64,000 nt of DNA from Clostridiales bacterium UBA6114 (lineage in GTDB: Bacteria > Bacillota > Clostridia > Oscillospirales > Butyricicoccaceae): positions 58,126 through 122,125 of the forward strand of contig DIWE01000005.1 in assembly GCA_002423435.1 (NCBI GenBank), read 5' to 3'. Both the position numbers and the translations under genes were made by a program. Positions 43,143 through 51,397 of the stretch are shown here, in pieces (within the stretch, counting starts at the first letter, position 1; the number at the start of each line of letters is the position of its first letter). The notes under the pieces were generated by a model. It saw nothing but the letters and a program-made list of their open reading frames with translations, did no database searches and was not told the DNA's origin.

Positions 43143-45307
43143 ATGCGGTCAAGCCGGAAAAGGGCATGGAAAACGATATCAGCTACACGCAAAACAGGGA
43201 GCTCTCCTGGCTTAAGTTCAACGAGCGGGTCTTAGACGAAGCCGGGGACGATTCCGTCCCGCTTTTCGAGAGGCTCAAATTCGTGTCGATCTTCACAAGC
43301 AATCTCGACGAGTTCTTTATGATCCGGGTCGGAAGCCTGTTCGACCTTTCGCTGATGGACGGGGCGCACGCAGACAACAAATCGGGGATGACGGCGAGCG
43401 AGCAGTTAAGGGAGATCTTCAAGGCGGTAAAGCCCCTTTACAGGAAGAGGGACGAGGCGCTTTTCAAGCTCGAGGACCGGCTTTCACGGTACGACATCTC
43501 AAGGCCCGGCTTTTCCGAGCTGGAAAGCCAGGAGAAAAAATACGTCCGCAATTATTTTGAAACCTACGTGTTTCCCGTTTTGTCGCCCCAAATCGTCGAC
43601 GCGCACCATCCGTTTCCCCACATCGAGAACAAATCGCTGAGCGTTTGCATGCTGCTCAAGGCAAAGAATGAGAGCCGGTTCGGGATCATCCCCGTCCCGA
43701 GGTCGATACCAAGGCTGATTTTTTTGCCGGGCGCCAACATAAGATACATGCTGCTCGAAGACGTCATCCTCGAATATGCCGAAACCGTTTTCGAAATGTA
43801 CACGGTTTCGGAGAAAACGGTGATTTCGGTCACGAGAAACGCCGATATCAATCCGGACGACGAAGCCTTCGGCTTTGAGGAGGATTACCGGCTTCATATG
43901 AAAAAAATCCTCAAAAAAAGATCCCGGCTCTCGGCCGTCCGGCTGGAGACCCGGGGCGAGCCCCACCGGTACTTAAAAGACTACCTCTGCGAAAAACTGA
44001 TGATCAACGGCGAGCAGGTGTTTTCCTGCGCCTCGCCCCTGGACATGTCCTATGTTGCGGCGATCGGGGAAAGGCTCTCGCCCGTCGTGAAAAGGGCGCT
44101 GATGTACAGGCCGTTCGAGCCGCGGTTTCCGGCGCGGCTCGATGTCGGCGAGTGCATATTAAAGCAGGCGCTGAAAAAAGACATCCTCCTTTGCTATCCC
44201 TATGAAAGCATGGAGCCTTTTCTGCGTCTGATAAAGGAGGCGGCGCAGGACGCCGCGGTGATTTCAGTAAAGATCACGCTGTACAGGATCGATAAAAAAT
44301 CCAGGCTCGCGGAAGCGCTGATCGACGCAGCCGAACGGAACAAGGACGTGACCGTCATCATGGAGCTTCGCGCAAGGTTTGACGAGCAGAACAACATCGA
44401 CTGGGCGGAACGGCTGGAGGAAGCCGGATGCAGGGTGATCTACGGCTTTGAGGAATTCAAGGTACATTCGAAAATATGCCTGATCGCGCGCCATGAGAAA
44501 AACAGGCTTCAATACATCACCCAGATCGGCACTGGAAACTATAATGAAAAGACGGCAAAGCTGTATACGGATTATTCGCTGATCACCGCAAATGAAGAAA
44601 TCGGGCTCGACGCGTGCGCGTTTTTCAAGAACATGGCGATCTCCAATCCGAACGGACAGTACAGGCGCCTGCTCGTTGCGCCGTCGGGGCTGAAACAGGC
44701 CCTCCTCGCCCTGATGGACGGCGAGATCTGCAAGGCCGAAAACAAGGAACCGTCCGGCATTCTGTTCAAATTGAACTCGCTGACCGACAGGGAGATCCTA
44801 AACAAGCTCTCGGACGCGTCGAACGCCGGCGTGCCGGTCAGGCTCGTCATCCGGGGGATCTGCTGCATCACCCCGGGGATTGCGGGAAAAACGGAGAACG
44901 TGACCGTTTTAAGCATCGTCGGGCGGTATCTCGAGCATTCCAGGGTCTATTGCTTCGGCGGCGCGGACGATATGCAGGTCTATATTTCCTCCGCCGACAT
45001 GATGACGCGAAACACCGAAAGAAGGATCGAAATCGCCTGTCCCGTGCTGGATGCGGACATAAAAATAAGGATTTTAAGCATGCTTAAAATCCAGCTTTCG
45101 GACAATGTGAAGGCCAGGGAGCTTCTGCCGGACGGAAATTATGCCGTCAGGGATTCCGGGGGCCGCAAGACGGTGGACAGCCAAGAATATTTTATGCAAG
45201 AGGCGGCGGTCGGCTCCAAAACGGGGACTCCGCCCGTCAAAGGCTTTCTTGGCAGGCTGAGCGTGCTTTTGGGGCAGCTGTTTCAAAGCTCGTTAAGACC
45301 GCAGTGA
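43139..45307 (+). CDS. ppk1: Polyphosphate kinase 1
   Basis: This 722-aa enzyme reversibly moves the ATP gamma-phosphate onto polyphosphate. The N domain opens with NRELSWLKFNERVLDEA and SNLDEFFMIRVG. The autophosphorylated histidine is in KVHSKICLIAR, and the second conserved histidine in LEHSRVYCFGG. The phospholipase-D-like C domains contain TGNYNEKTAKLYTDYS and SSADMMTRN. The length matches the family. It ends the phosphate operon and shares the ppx stop/start overlap. Confidence 0.95.
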   Translation: MNAVKPEKGMENDISYTQNRELSWLKFNERVLDEAGDDSVPLFERLKFVSIFTSNLDEFFMIRVGSLFDLSLMDGAHADNKSGMTASEQLREIFKAVKPLYRKRDEALFKLEDRLSRYDISRPGFSELESQEKKYVRNYFETYVFPVLSPQIVDAHHPFPHIENKSLSVCMLLKAKNESRFGIIPVPRSIPRLIFLPGANIRYMLLEDVILEYAETVFEMYTVSEKTVISVTRNADINPDDEAFGFEEDYRLHMKKILKKRSRLSAVRLETRGEPHRYLKDYLCEKLMINGEQVFSCASPLDMSYVAAIGERLSPVVKRALMYRPFEPRFPARLDVGECILKQALKKDILLCYPYESMEPFLRLIKEAAQDAAVISVKITLYRIDKKSRLAEALIDAAERNKDVTVIMELRARFDEQNNIDWAERLEEAGCRVIYGFEEFKVHSKICLIARHEKNRLQYITQIGTGNYNEKTAKLYTDYSLITANEEIGLDACAFFKNMAISNPNGQYRRLLVAPSGLKQALLALMDGEICKAENKEPSGILFKLNSLTDREILNKLSDASNAGVPVRLVIRGICCITPGIAGKTENVTVLSIVGRYLEHSRVYCFGGADDMQVYISSADMMTRNTERRIEIACPVLDADIKIRILSMLKIQLSDNVKARELLPDGNYAVRDSGGRKTVDSQEYFMQEAAVGSKTGTPPVKGFLGRLSVLLGQLFQSSLRPQ

Positions 45308-45356
45308 GTGAACCGCCGTCCGCCCGCGGCATCCGCGGCCGCGCGGAAGCGTGTTT

Positions 45357-45974
45357 TCACCCGGCGGTAGCCCCCAAAGCCTGATAGGACGACAGCGCTT
45401 CGGACAGGCCGCGCCCGCACGAGCAGTTTACAAGGGATACGACGGCCCCGGCGCAGGCGTAAAGCGCGTAAATGATGTCCCGGTCAAACGAAGGCTCCGA
45501 GCGGAGATATTCCGAATGCAATGCCTCAAAGCCGAGATTGATCGCCCTCTGGTCCGGGGCGAACCTGTTTTCCGGCATCAGCTTTACGTTTTTGATCATG
45601 TCCTTGATATCGACAAGATACTGATGGAGGCAGCGCTCGTACTTCATATGAAACGCCATGTTCCGCCGGTATTCGGGGCCGTTGTGAGCGTAGCAGAAAA
45701 AGTCCGAATAATAATGGCAGATGACCCCGAGGCGTTTGGAATAGATTTTTCCTACCTTTTCGGACGGAAGGCTCGTGTCCGCCAAGGCTTCGATCTCGCT
45801 TTTTACAAAGCCCAGCCTGTTTTCGATATAATGCGGCCGGGTGATAATCGAAACGTTGTAATCGGGCGCCACGTTTCCGCGCAAAAAGCTTCCCTTCTCC
45901 AGAATAATGCCGTGGTTTTCCTTTACATACTCGTATAAAAGACGGCCAAGTATCATATGAGAATATGTGTTCAT
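45357..45974 (-). CDS. Zinc-dependent phospholipase C-like protein
   Basis: This 205-aa protein starts at the ATG at 45974, where AAAGGAT is well spaced; an ATG at 45983 is too close to it. The N-terminal THSHM-like NTYSHMILGRLLYEY and histidines in GNVAPDYN, RPHYIEN, GVICHYYSDFFCYAHN and MAFHMKYE match the helical zinc phospholipase C/S1-P1 nuclease fold. No signal peptide is seen, so an intracellular or non-lipolytic role is possible. It is convergent with ppk1. Confidence 0.75.
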   Translation of the reverse strand: MNTYSHMILGRLLYEYVKENHGIILEKGSFLRGNVAPDYNVSIITRPHYIENRLGFVKSEIEALADTSLPSEKVGKIYSKRLGVICHYYSDFFCYAHNGPEYRRNMAFHMKYERCLHQYLVDIKDMIKNVKLMPENRFAPDQRAINLGFEALHSEYLRSEPSFDRDIIYALYACAGAVVSLVNCSCGRGLSEALSSYQALGATAG

Positions 45975-46215
45975 GCAAATCATCCTTTCTCATCTTCACT
46001 ATAGCACGGCCCCGGAATATTAAAATCAACGGACGGTAAAGCTCTTGTAAAGCTTTTGTCTTCCGGAAAAACCGGCCGCGTTCTCTGTTTGCAGCGCGTT
46101 GAGGGGACAAAAACCTCTAAAAGGCCGTTGAATCGGGCGCAAAAATGCCATATAATCGAAGCGGAACCGGGCGAGCGCTTTGGCTGCGCGATTTTGAAAC
46201 GGCGGGAGGAAAGAT

Positions 46216-46743
46216 ATGGACGGACGGATTTCGGTCGTTCGGGGCGATATCACAAAATTTGCGGCGGACGCCGTCGTAAACGCCGCCAACACCTCGCTTT
46301 TGGGGGGAGGAGGCGTCGACGGCGCGATTCACCGCGCGGCGGGGCCGGAGCTTCTTTCGGAGTGCCGCACCCTTGGCGGCTGTGAAACGGGAAAGGCGAA
46401 GATCACGAAGGGCTACCGCCTGCCCGCGAAATTTGTCATCCATACCCCCGGGCCGGTCTGGAACGGGGGAGGCCGCAATGAGGCGTCCCTGCTCGAAAGC
46501 TGCTATCGGTCCTGCCTTGCGCTCGCAGCCTCATACGGCTGCAAAAGCGTCGCTTTTCCGTCGATCAGCACGGGCGTTTACCGTTATCCGCTACATCAGG
46601 CGGCGCGGATCGCGGTCCGCACGATCAGGGCGTTTTTAGAAAACGACCGCGCCGTTGAAAAAGTGACGATGGTCTGCTTTGACGACGGCACAAAGGCGGC
46701 GTATGAGCAGGCGCTTTTATCGGAGGACGGAGAGGAAATATGA
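46216..46743 (+). CDS. Macrodomain protein (O-acetyl-ADP-ribose deacetylase type)
   Basis: This 175-aa cytosolic macrodomain has the MacroD/YmdB motifs DITKFAADAVVNAANTSLLGGGGVDGAIH (residues about 11-39) and FPSISTGVYRYP. The family removes ADP-ribose or acetyl groups from ADP-ribose adducts. GGGAGGAAAG precedes the ATG. The stop overlaps the next ATG by 4 nt, pairing it with a YjbQ protein. Confidence 0.92.
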   Translation: MDGRISVVRGDITKFAADAVVNAANTSLLGGGGVDGAIHRAAGPELLSECRTLGGCETGKAKITKGYRLPAKFVIHTPGPVWNGGGRNEASLLESCYRSCLALAASYGCKSVAFPSISTGVYRYPLHQAARIAVRTIRAFLENDRAVEKVTMVCFDDGTKAAYEQALLSEDGEEI

Positions 46744-47135
46744 TTTACGAATACAATCTCAAAACGGACAAACAGGGGTTTTACGACATTACCGAAAACG
46801 TGCGCGAGACACTCCGTGCGAGTAAAGTCAACGACGGAATCTGCGTCGTGTACTGCCCCCATACGACGGCGGGGATGACGATCAACGAAAACGCGGACCC
46901 CGATGTCGTGAGGGACATGCTTTTCGCGCTTGATCAAACGTTCCCCGACCGCCCGGAATTCCGTCACGCCGAAGGCAACACCGCGGCCCACCTGAAGGCG
47001 GGGGCCTTGGGCGCAAGCGTCACGGTATTGGCCGAGGCAGGAAGGCTTTTGCTCGGCACGTGGCAGGGCATCTATTTCTGCGAGTTCGACGGGCCGAGAA
47101 GCAGGAGATTTTTCGTCAAGGTGCTGAAGGAGTAA
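46740..47135 (+). CDS. YjbQ/UPF0047 family protein
   Basis: This 131-aa protein has the family signature CPHTTAGMTINENADPDVVRD and C-terminal GTWQGIYFCEFDGPR. Members show weak thiamine-phosphate synthase activity, but their true role is unclear. Translation is coupled to the macrodomain gene (ATGA overlap), which hints at a shared function in nucleotide or phosphate-ester clean-up. Confidence 0.9.
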   Translation: MIYEYNLKTDKQGFYDITENVRETLRASKVNDGICVVYCPHTTAGMTINENADPDVVRDMLFALDQTFPDRPEFRHAEGNTAAHLKAGALGASVTVLAEAGRLLLGTWQGIYFCEFDGPRSRRFFVKVLKE

Positions 47136-47174
47136 AGGCCCGGCAGAAATATCGGATTTTCTTTAATTTTGATA

Positions 47175-47203
47175 TTGAATATTCAATGCATGTATGCTAT
47201 TAT
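47175..47203 (+). promoter_or_regulatory. Promoter of amtB-glnK
   Basis: The -35 is TTGAAT (47175-47180) and the -10 TATTAT (47198-47203), with 17 bp between. Transcription would begin only about 10 nt before the first antiterminator hairpin. Confidence 0.6.
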
Positions 47204-47218
47204 AAATTCAAATTATGA

Positions 47219-47281
47219 GACGGCAATGGAGCCGTTGATTGTCATGTCTTTTTTGCATGACAATCAACGGCTCTGTTTCAT
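47219..47281 (+). promoter_or_regulatory. Attenuator 1 upstream of amtB (terminator with competing hexaloop hairpin)
   Basis: Hairpin A is ACGGC (47220-47224), loop AATGGA, GCCGT (47231-47235). Hairpin B is a perfect 18-bp terminator stem, 47229-47246 with 47256-47273, followed by a T-rich tract. B uses the right arm of A, so the two exclude each other. The A loop has A at position 1 and G at position 4, as in ANTAR-protein RNA targets. The first hairpin of the usual two-hairpin ANTAR motif was not found. Confidence 0.72.
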
Positions 47282-47376
47282 TTTTTTATGCCTTTTTGTC
47301 CGCGCATCGGGCGTTTCAAAGAAACGTCTTTTGCTTTTTGTGAATTTCCTTCCTGAAAACACAAATTGATACGTAA

Positions 47377-47444
47377 GACGGCAATGGGGCCGTTGCATGC
47401 CGCGCGCGTTAAAATGCGCGGCATGCAGCGGCCCTATGTCTTTT
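47377..47444 (+). promoter_or_regulatory. Attenuator 2 upstream of amtB (same design)
   Basis: Hairpin A is ACGGC (47378-47382), loop AATGGG, GCCGT (47389-47393). Terminator stem B pairs 47387-47405 with 47416-47434 over 19 positions with one G-U pair, and a short T tract follows. A 20-nt core (AGACGGCAATGGRGCCGTTG) is shared with attenuator 1, while the rest of each terminator stem is different. A small extra hairpin CGTTTC/GAAACG with T tract lies between the two (47312-47335). Confidence 0.72.
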
Positions 47445-47566
47445 GGCTGCGGCTTTGGCGGGCATCCTTTTTACCGGGGATAAAAACGGCTGTTTATTCA
47501 TCGGAATTTATAAATATTCGAAAAATAGCGGGTAATCTTCTGCATTTAATTTGAGGAGGGTATATA

Positions 47567-48820
47567 ATGGACGCATTGAATTCAGGTGATATCTCATGGA
47601 TGCTGACGTCGTCTGCGCTGGTACTGCTGATGACTCCCGGACTGGCGTTTTTTTACGGAGGCCTCGTAAAACGAAAAAACATTATCAACACCATCATGTC
47701 CTCGGTTTTTATTATGGGGCTCGGGTCCGTGCTGTGGGTCCTGATCGGCTATTCGCTTTCCTTCAGCGGTGATATCGGCGGCGTGATCGGCGATTTGAGC
47801 TGGTTCGGCCTTTCCGGCGTTGACTCGGCTGCGGCAGGGCCGTTTTCAGCGACGATTCCGAACCTTTGTTTTGCAGTATTTCAGATGATGTTCGCAATTA
47901 TCACTCCGGCTCTGATTACCGGCGCCGTGGCCGAAAGAATTCGCTTTTCATCGCTGTTCGTCTTCGTCGCAGTATGGTCCGTTATCGTGTATTACCCCCT
48001 GGCGCATATGGTTTGGGGCGGAGGCCTCCTGCAAAAGCTCGGCGCGCTGGATTTTGCGGGCGGCAACGTCGTGCATATCAGCTCCGGCATAAGCGCCCTG
48101 GTGCTTGCGATGATCGTCGGAAAACGAAAAAACCACGATAAAGCGACGTATCATCCGCACAATATCCCCTTTGTCCTGCTTGGGGCGGCGCTCCTTTGGT
48201 TCGGCTGGTTCGGGTTTAACGCGGGCAGCGCCGGCGGGGCAAACTTCCTGGCGGTGCACGCGTTTATGACGACAAACACCGCCGCCGCGTCGGCGATGCT
48301 TTCCTGGATGCTCATTGAAAAGCTGCACGGCCGGAAGCCGACGCTGGTCGGCGCGTCCACCGGGCTTGTGATCGGGCTTGTCGCAATCACCCCCGCGGCC
48401 GGTTTTGTACCGATCTGGTCTTCCATTGTAATCGGCGCCCTTGTAAGCCCCATCTGCTATTTCTTCATCACGGTCGTAAAACCCAGATTCGGTTATGACG
48501 ACGCCCTGGACGCGTTCGGCTGCCATGGCGTCGGAGGGATGTGGGGCGCTGTCGCGACCGGTATTTTCGCGAAGGCGTCCATCAATCCGGCGGCGAAATG
48601 GGACGGTCTTGCTTTCGGCGACTGGAGCTTATTTTTACGCCAGCTTGTATCGATAGCCGCCACCATCGCGGTGGCCGTCGTCGGAACGCTGATCGCTGTC
48701 TGGATTGCCAAGCTGCTTACAGGAAGCATCCGGGTGTCTGCCAGAGAGGAGAACATCGGACTTGACAATTCGGAGCATGAGGAATCCGCATACCCTGCGT
48801 TCAACGGTATGGACAACTGA
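47567..48820 (+). CDS. amtB: Ammonium transporter AmtB
   Basis: This 417-aa ammonium channel has about eleven membrane segments. Family marks are LMTPGLAFFYGGLVKRKN, the GAVAERIRF loop, the first pore histidine in VVHISSGISALV and the second in FGCHGVGGMWGAVATG. There is no signal peptide and the C-terminal tail is short. GAGGAGGG lies before the ATG. It is paired with a PII gene, as in most bacteria. Expression appears to be set by the two upstream attenuators. Confidence 0.95.
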   Translation: MDALNSGDISWMLTSSALVLLMTPGLAFFYGGLVKRKNIINTIMSSVFIMGLGSVLWVLIGYSLSFSGDIGGVIGDLSWFGLSGVDSAAAGPFSATIPNLCFAVFQMMFAIITPALITGAVAERIRFSSLFVFVAVWSVIVYYPLAHMVWGGGLLQKLGALDFAGGNVVHISSGISALVLAMIVGKRKNHDKATYHPHNIPFVLLGAALLWFGWFGFNAGSAGGANFLAVHAFMTTNTAAASAMLSWMLIEKLHGRKPTLVGASTGLVIGLVAITPAAGFVPIWSSIVIGALVSPICYFFITVVKPRFGYDDALDAFGCHGVGGMWGAVATGIFAKASINPAAKWDGLAFGDWSLFLRQLVSIAATIAVAVVGTLIAVWIAKLLTGSIRVSAREENIGLDNSEHEESAYPAFNGMDN

Positions 48821-48825
48821 CCCGG

Positions 48826-48846
48826 CCCGCCTGAGCGGGTTATTTG
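48826..48846 (+). terminator. Small hairpin between amtB and glnK
   Basis: CCCGC-CTGA-GCGGG is followed by TTATTTG. It is weak and probably a partial terminator or RNA-stability element. Confidence 0.4.
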
Positions 48847-48894
48847 ATTGGGGAACGGACGGCTTATTCAGGTGAATGAAGGAGAATGCTTTTT

Positions 48895-49236
48895 ATGAAA
48901 AAAATCGAAGCTTTTATAAGACCCGAGAAGCTTGAGGATATCAAGGAGCTCCTTTGCTCTTTGCATATCAACGGACTGAGCGTCAGCGAGATCATGGGGT
49001 GCGGAAACCAGAAGGGCTGGAAGGAATATGTCAGAGGCTCCGAGGTGGAGTATAATTTCCTGCCGAAGATCAAGCTGGAAACGGTGGTTTTGGATGAGCA
49101 GGCGGAATCGATCATTGAAAAGATATGCGAGAAAGCCTTTACCGGGGAGGTCGGCGACGGGAAAATCTTTGTATCGGACGTTCAGGACGCGATCAGGATC
49201 CGAACCAGGGAAAGAGGCATTTCCGCGTTGAAATAA
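48895..49236 (+). CDS. glnK: PII signal protein (GlnK/GlnB family)
   Basis: This protein senses ATP/ADP and 2-oxoglutarate and blocks AmtB. It is 113 aa from the ATG at 48895, ten bases after AAGGAG; an ATG at 48886 is too close to it. It has KKIEAFIRPEKLEDIKELL, NQKGWKEYVRG, FLPKIKLE and the C-terminal GDGKIFVSDVQDAIRIRT. At the position of the uridylylated Tyr51 of enteric PII there is valine, so regulation by uridylylation is not expected. A terminator follows. Confidence 0.94.
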   Translation: MKKIEAFIRPEKLEDIKELLCSLHINGLSVSEIMGCGNQKGWKEYVRGSEVEYNFLPKIKLETVVLDEQAESIIEKICEKAFTGEVGDGKIFVSDVQDAIRIRTRERGISALK

Positions 49237-49318
49237 TAAAACGGCAGGCAAAATGGAGATTCCCGGCATTAAAAAGATAACCCGCAAGGCATATTATTTT
49301 GTTTTCGGACATATAAAG

Positions 49319-49356
49319 AAGAGGTCATCCTGTTTTAAAACATGACCTCTTTTTTT
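49319..49356 (+). terminator. Terminator after glnK
   Basis: The stem AAGAGGTCAT/ATGACCTCTT with a loop that can pair further (TGTTTTAAAACA) is followed by seven T residues. Confidence 0.92.
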
Positions 49357-49458
49357 CTTGGAAAAATCACAATTGACATTATTCTGAAGCCGAATTATAT
49401 GGGAAATAAAAGGAAATACGATATTTTTGCATGTAAATGTTATTTCGACATTAATTAT

Positions 49459-49514
49459 TAAGCAACTTAACAATTGAGATATTTTTGTCAAATACTTAAG
49501 CAACTTAACAATTT
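49459..49514. repeat. Two 18-bp direct repeats at the 3' end of the MarR gene
   Basis: TTAAGCAACTTAACAATT occurs twice, starting about 49459 and 49497 (38 bp apart); the second copy abuts the MarR stop codon. Each copy contains the partial dyad TTAAG-CAA-CTTAA. They could be regulator sites, or a short duplication. Confidence 0.6.
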
Positions 49515-50013
49515 ACTTGCCCTCTTTCATTTGATCATACTGTTCAATTGCATCCTTGTTCATCTGGCAGTAGACGGCGTGGAGCTGGATAAAAAGCTTG
49601 GAAAGGCGTTTGATATCGTCGAGGGATAAGTAGCTCAGTTCATTGAGCCGCCGGTAAAACATATCGTTATCCATCTGCTCGTGAATATCGTTGACCTGTG
49701 CGCCTTTCGGAGTGAGCGAAATGATGATCTGCCGCTTATTTTCGGGTAATTTCTTCTTGGTTACAAGACCTTTTTTATACAAGCGGTTGATCATCTGCGA
49801 GTTGGCGCTCATGGTCTTATTGTTCAGGGCGGTAAGCTCAGTCACCGTGATGGTTCCCGCGCGCGCTATTTCGCCCAGCATATGAATCTCGGAGGTGAAA
49901 AGGGGCTCGTCGCAGCCGTAATAATGGGGCATGGAACGGTAAAACGAGGATTCCGAGTCGAAAAGATCGATATTGAGCATCAATTCTTTAAAAGCCTTTA
50001 ATCGGTCAGCCAT
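49513..50013 (-). CDS. MarR-family transcriptional regulator
   Basis: This 166-aa winged-helix regulator starts at the ATG at 50013, with GGAGGAATTT upstream. An in-frame start at 50040 is longer without such a site. EIARAGTITVTELTALNNKTMSANSQMINRLYKKGLVTKKKLPENKRQ-type sequence covers the helix-turn-helix and wing (residues about 60-105). It is divergent from the first opine dehydrogenase and is the likely local regulator of that cluster. Confidence 0.88.
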   Translation of the reverse strand: MADRLKAFKELMLNIDLFDSESSFYRSMPHYYGCDEPLFTSEIHMLGEIARAGTITVTELTALNNKTMSANSQMINRLYKKGLVTKKKLPENKRQIIISLTPKGAQVNDIHEQMDNDMFYRRLNELSYLSLDDIKRLSKLFIQLHAVYCQMNKDAIEQYDQMKEGK

Positions 50014-50229
50014 AAATTCCTCCAAAACGCGGGGATACATCTGCTTTTTTTACCGCCGCGGTTCCGCTTTTTCAAAAGTGTGTCTTTTATGAACATTATA
50101 AGAGAATCGTTGAGCAATGTACATATGGAATTTATTGATTTGAGTTTCAAATAGCGACATGATTGCACGGTTTCATTGGAAACGGCCTTTTGCCGGCCAT
50201 GAAAATCTTATGCTTAAGGAGATGTTTTT

Positions 50230-51309
50230 TTGAAAAAGATCAAGTTCGCAATACTCGGAGCGGGAGCCGGCGGTCAGTCTATGGCGGCGATTCTGGTTCA
50301 GAACGGATATGGCGTGAGGCTTTATGACAACGACGCCGATAAAATCAGGCGACTGAACGAGCTCGGCAATATCGCCGTATCGGGGAAAATCGAGGCTTCG
50401 GGCTTCCCCGAGGTGGTGACGACGGACATTTCTGCCGCCATGGAGGATGCCGACGCCGTCATGGTCGTTACCACCACGGACGCGCACCGGGAAATCGCGG
50501 AAAAAGCCGCGCCCTATTTAAAAGACGGCCAGGTGATCCTTTTAAATCCGGGCCATGTCGGCGGGGCGCTGGAGTTTTCACAGCTCGTCTACGGAAAATC
50601 CGGCTTCAAGGGCAGGGTGATCATCGGAGAGACCGCGGATTTGATGTATGCCTGCCGGATTTCCGAAACGGGAAAGCCGTTTCATTCGGGGATCAAGAAA
50701 AGCATAAGCGTGGCGACCGTGCCCGCCGGCGACGTAAGCGAACTGCTCGGGGTGCTGGGGACTGCGCTTCCATGCCTTACCGCGGGGAAGAACATCCTGG
50801 AAACCGGTTTTTCGGGAGGCGGGGCGATGCTTCATCCGATTCCTTCCTTCATGAACATCAACAGAATCGACACGGGGAAGCCGTTTGACTATTACATGGA
50901 AGGAATCACCCCCGGCATCGCAAAGCTCATATCCGCGGCGGACAAAGAACGGCTCGCGGTCTGCGAAGCCTTGGGCCTTCGCGTCCCGTCGCTCGTCGAA
51001 TCGCTCAAAAGCATGTATAACCTCGAATACGACGACCTTTTCGAGCTCATACAGCATAATGAACCCTATAAAGGCGTCAGATCGCCCGTCTCGACGGGGC
51101 ATCGCTTCATGGTCGAGGATGTCGCGTGCGGCATCGTCCCGCTGGCCTCGATCGGGCATGAGCTTGGAGTCGAAACCCCGGTTCTTGACGCCTTTGTCGA
51201 GATTGCGTGCGTTGTCGGCGGAAGGGACTTCAAAAAGGAGGGGAGAACCGCCGAGAAGCTCGGCCTTGCGGGCAAATCGTCCGAGGAGATCCTCGGAATG
51301 ATTTCTTAG
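50230..51309 (+). CDS. Opine dehydrogenase family protein, copy 1
   Basis: This NAD(P)-dependent enzyme, 359 aa, joins an amino acid and a 2-oxo acid by reductive N-alkylation, or runs the reaction in reverse. The start is TTG at 50230 with AAGGAGATG upstream. The Rossmann motif is AILGAGAGGQSMAA. The octopine/nopaline dehydrogenase domain shows the active-site His in MLHPIPSFMNI and the YYMEGITPG segment. It is more divergent from copies 2 and 3 than those are from each other, so it probably has a different substrate. Confidence 0.87.
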   Translation: MKKIKFAILGAGAGGQSMAAILVQNGYGVRLYDNDADKIRRLNELGNIAVSGKIEASGFPEVVTTDISAAMEDADAVMVVTTTDAHREIAEKAAPYLKDGQVILLNPGHVGGALEFSQLVYGKSGFKGRVIIGETADLMYACRISETGKPFHSGIKKSISVATVPAGDVSELLGVLGTALPCLTAGKNILETGFSGGGAMLHPIPSFMNINRIDTGKPFDYYMEGITPGIAKLISAADKERLAVCEALGLRVPSLVESLKSMYNLEYDDLFELIQHNEPYKGVRSPVSTGHRFMVEDVACGIVPLASIGHELGVETPVLDAFVEIACVVGGRDFKKEGRTAEKLGLAGKSSEEILGMIS

Positions 51310-51397
51310 GCCTTCGAATCCGGGCTTTATAAGAAAGAATTCCGCCGTTTAGGTTAACGGAATATAAAAATCTGAAAACAATGAAGGGGGAAAAGAA

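Noticed and set aside
47136..47218. First hairpin (P1) of a canonical ANTAR target
   Set aside because: No six-base-loop hairpin with A1/G4 could be drawn, and the predicted promoter leaves only about 10 nt of transcript there.
47219..47444. Glutamine riboswitch before amtB
   Set aside because: The conserved glutamine-aptamer sequences were not found; the repeated element is a hairpin competing with a terminator.
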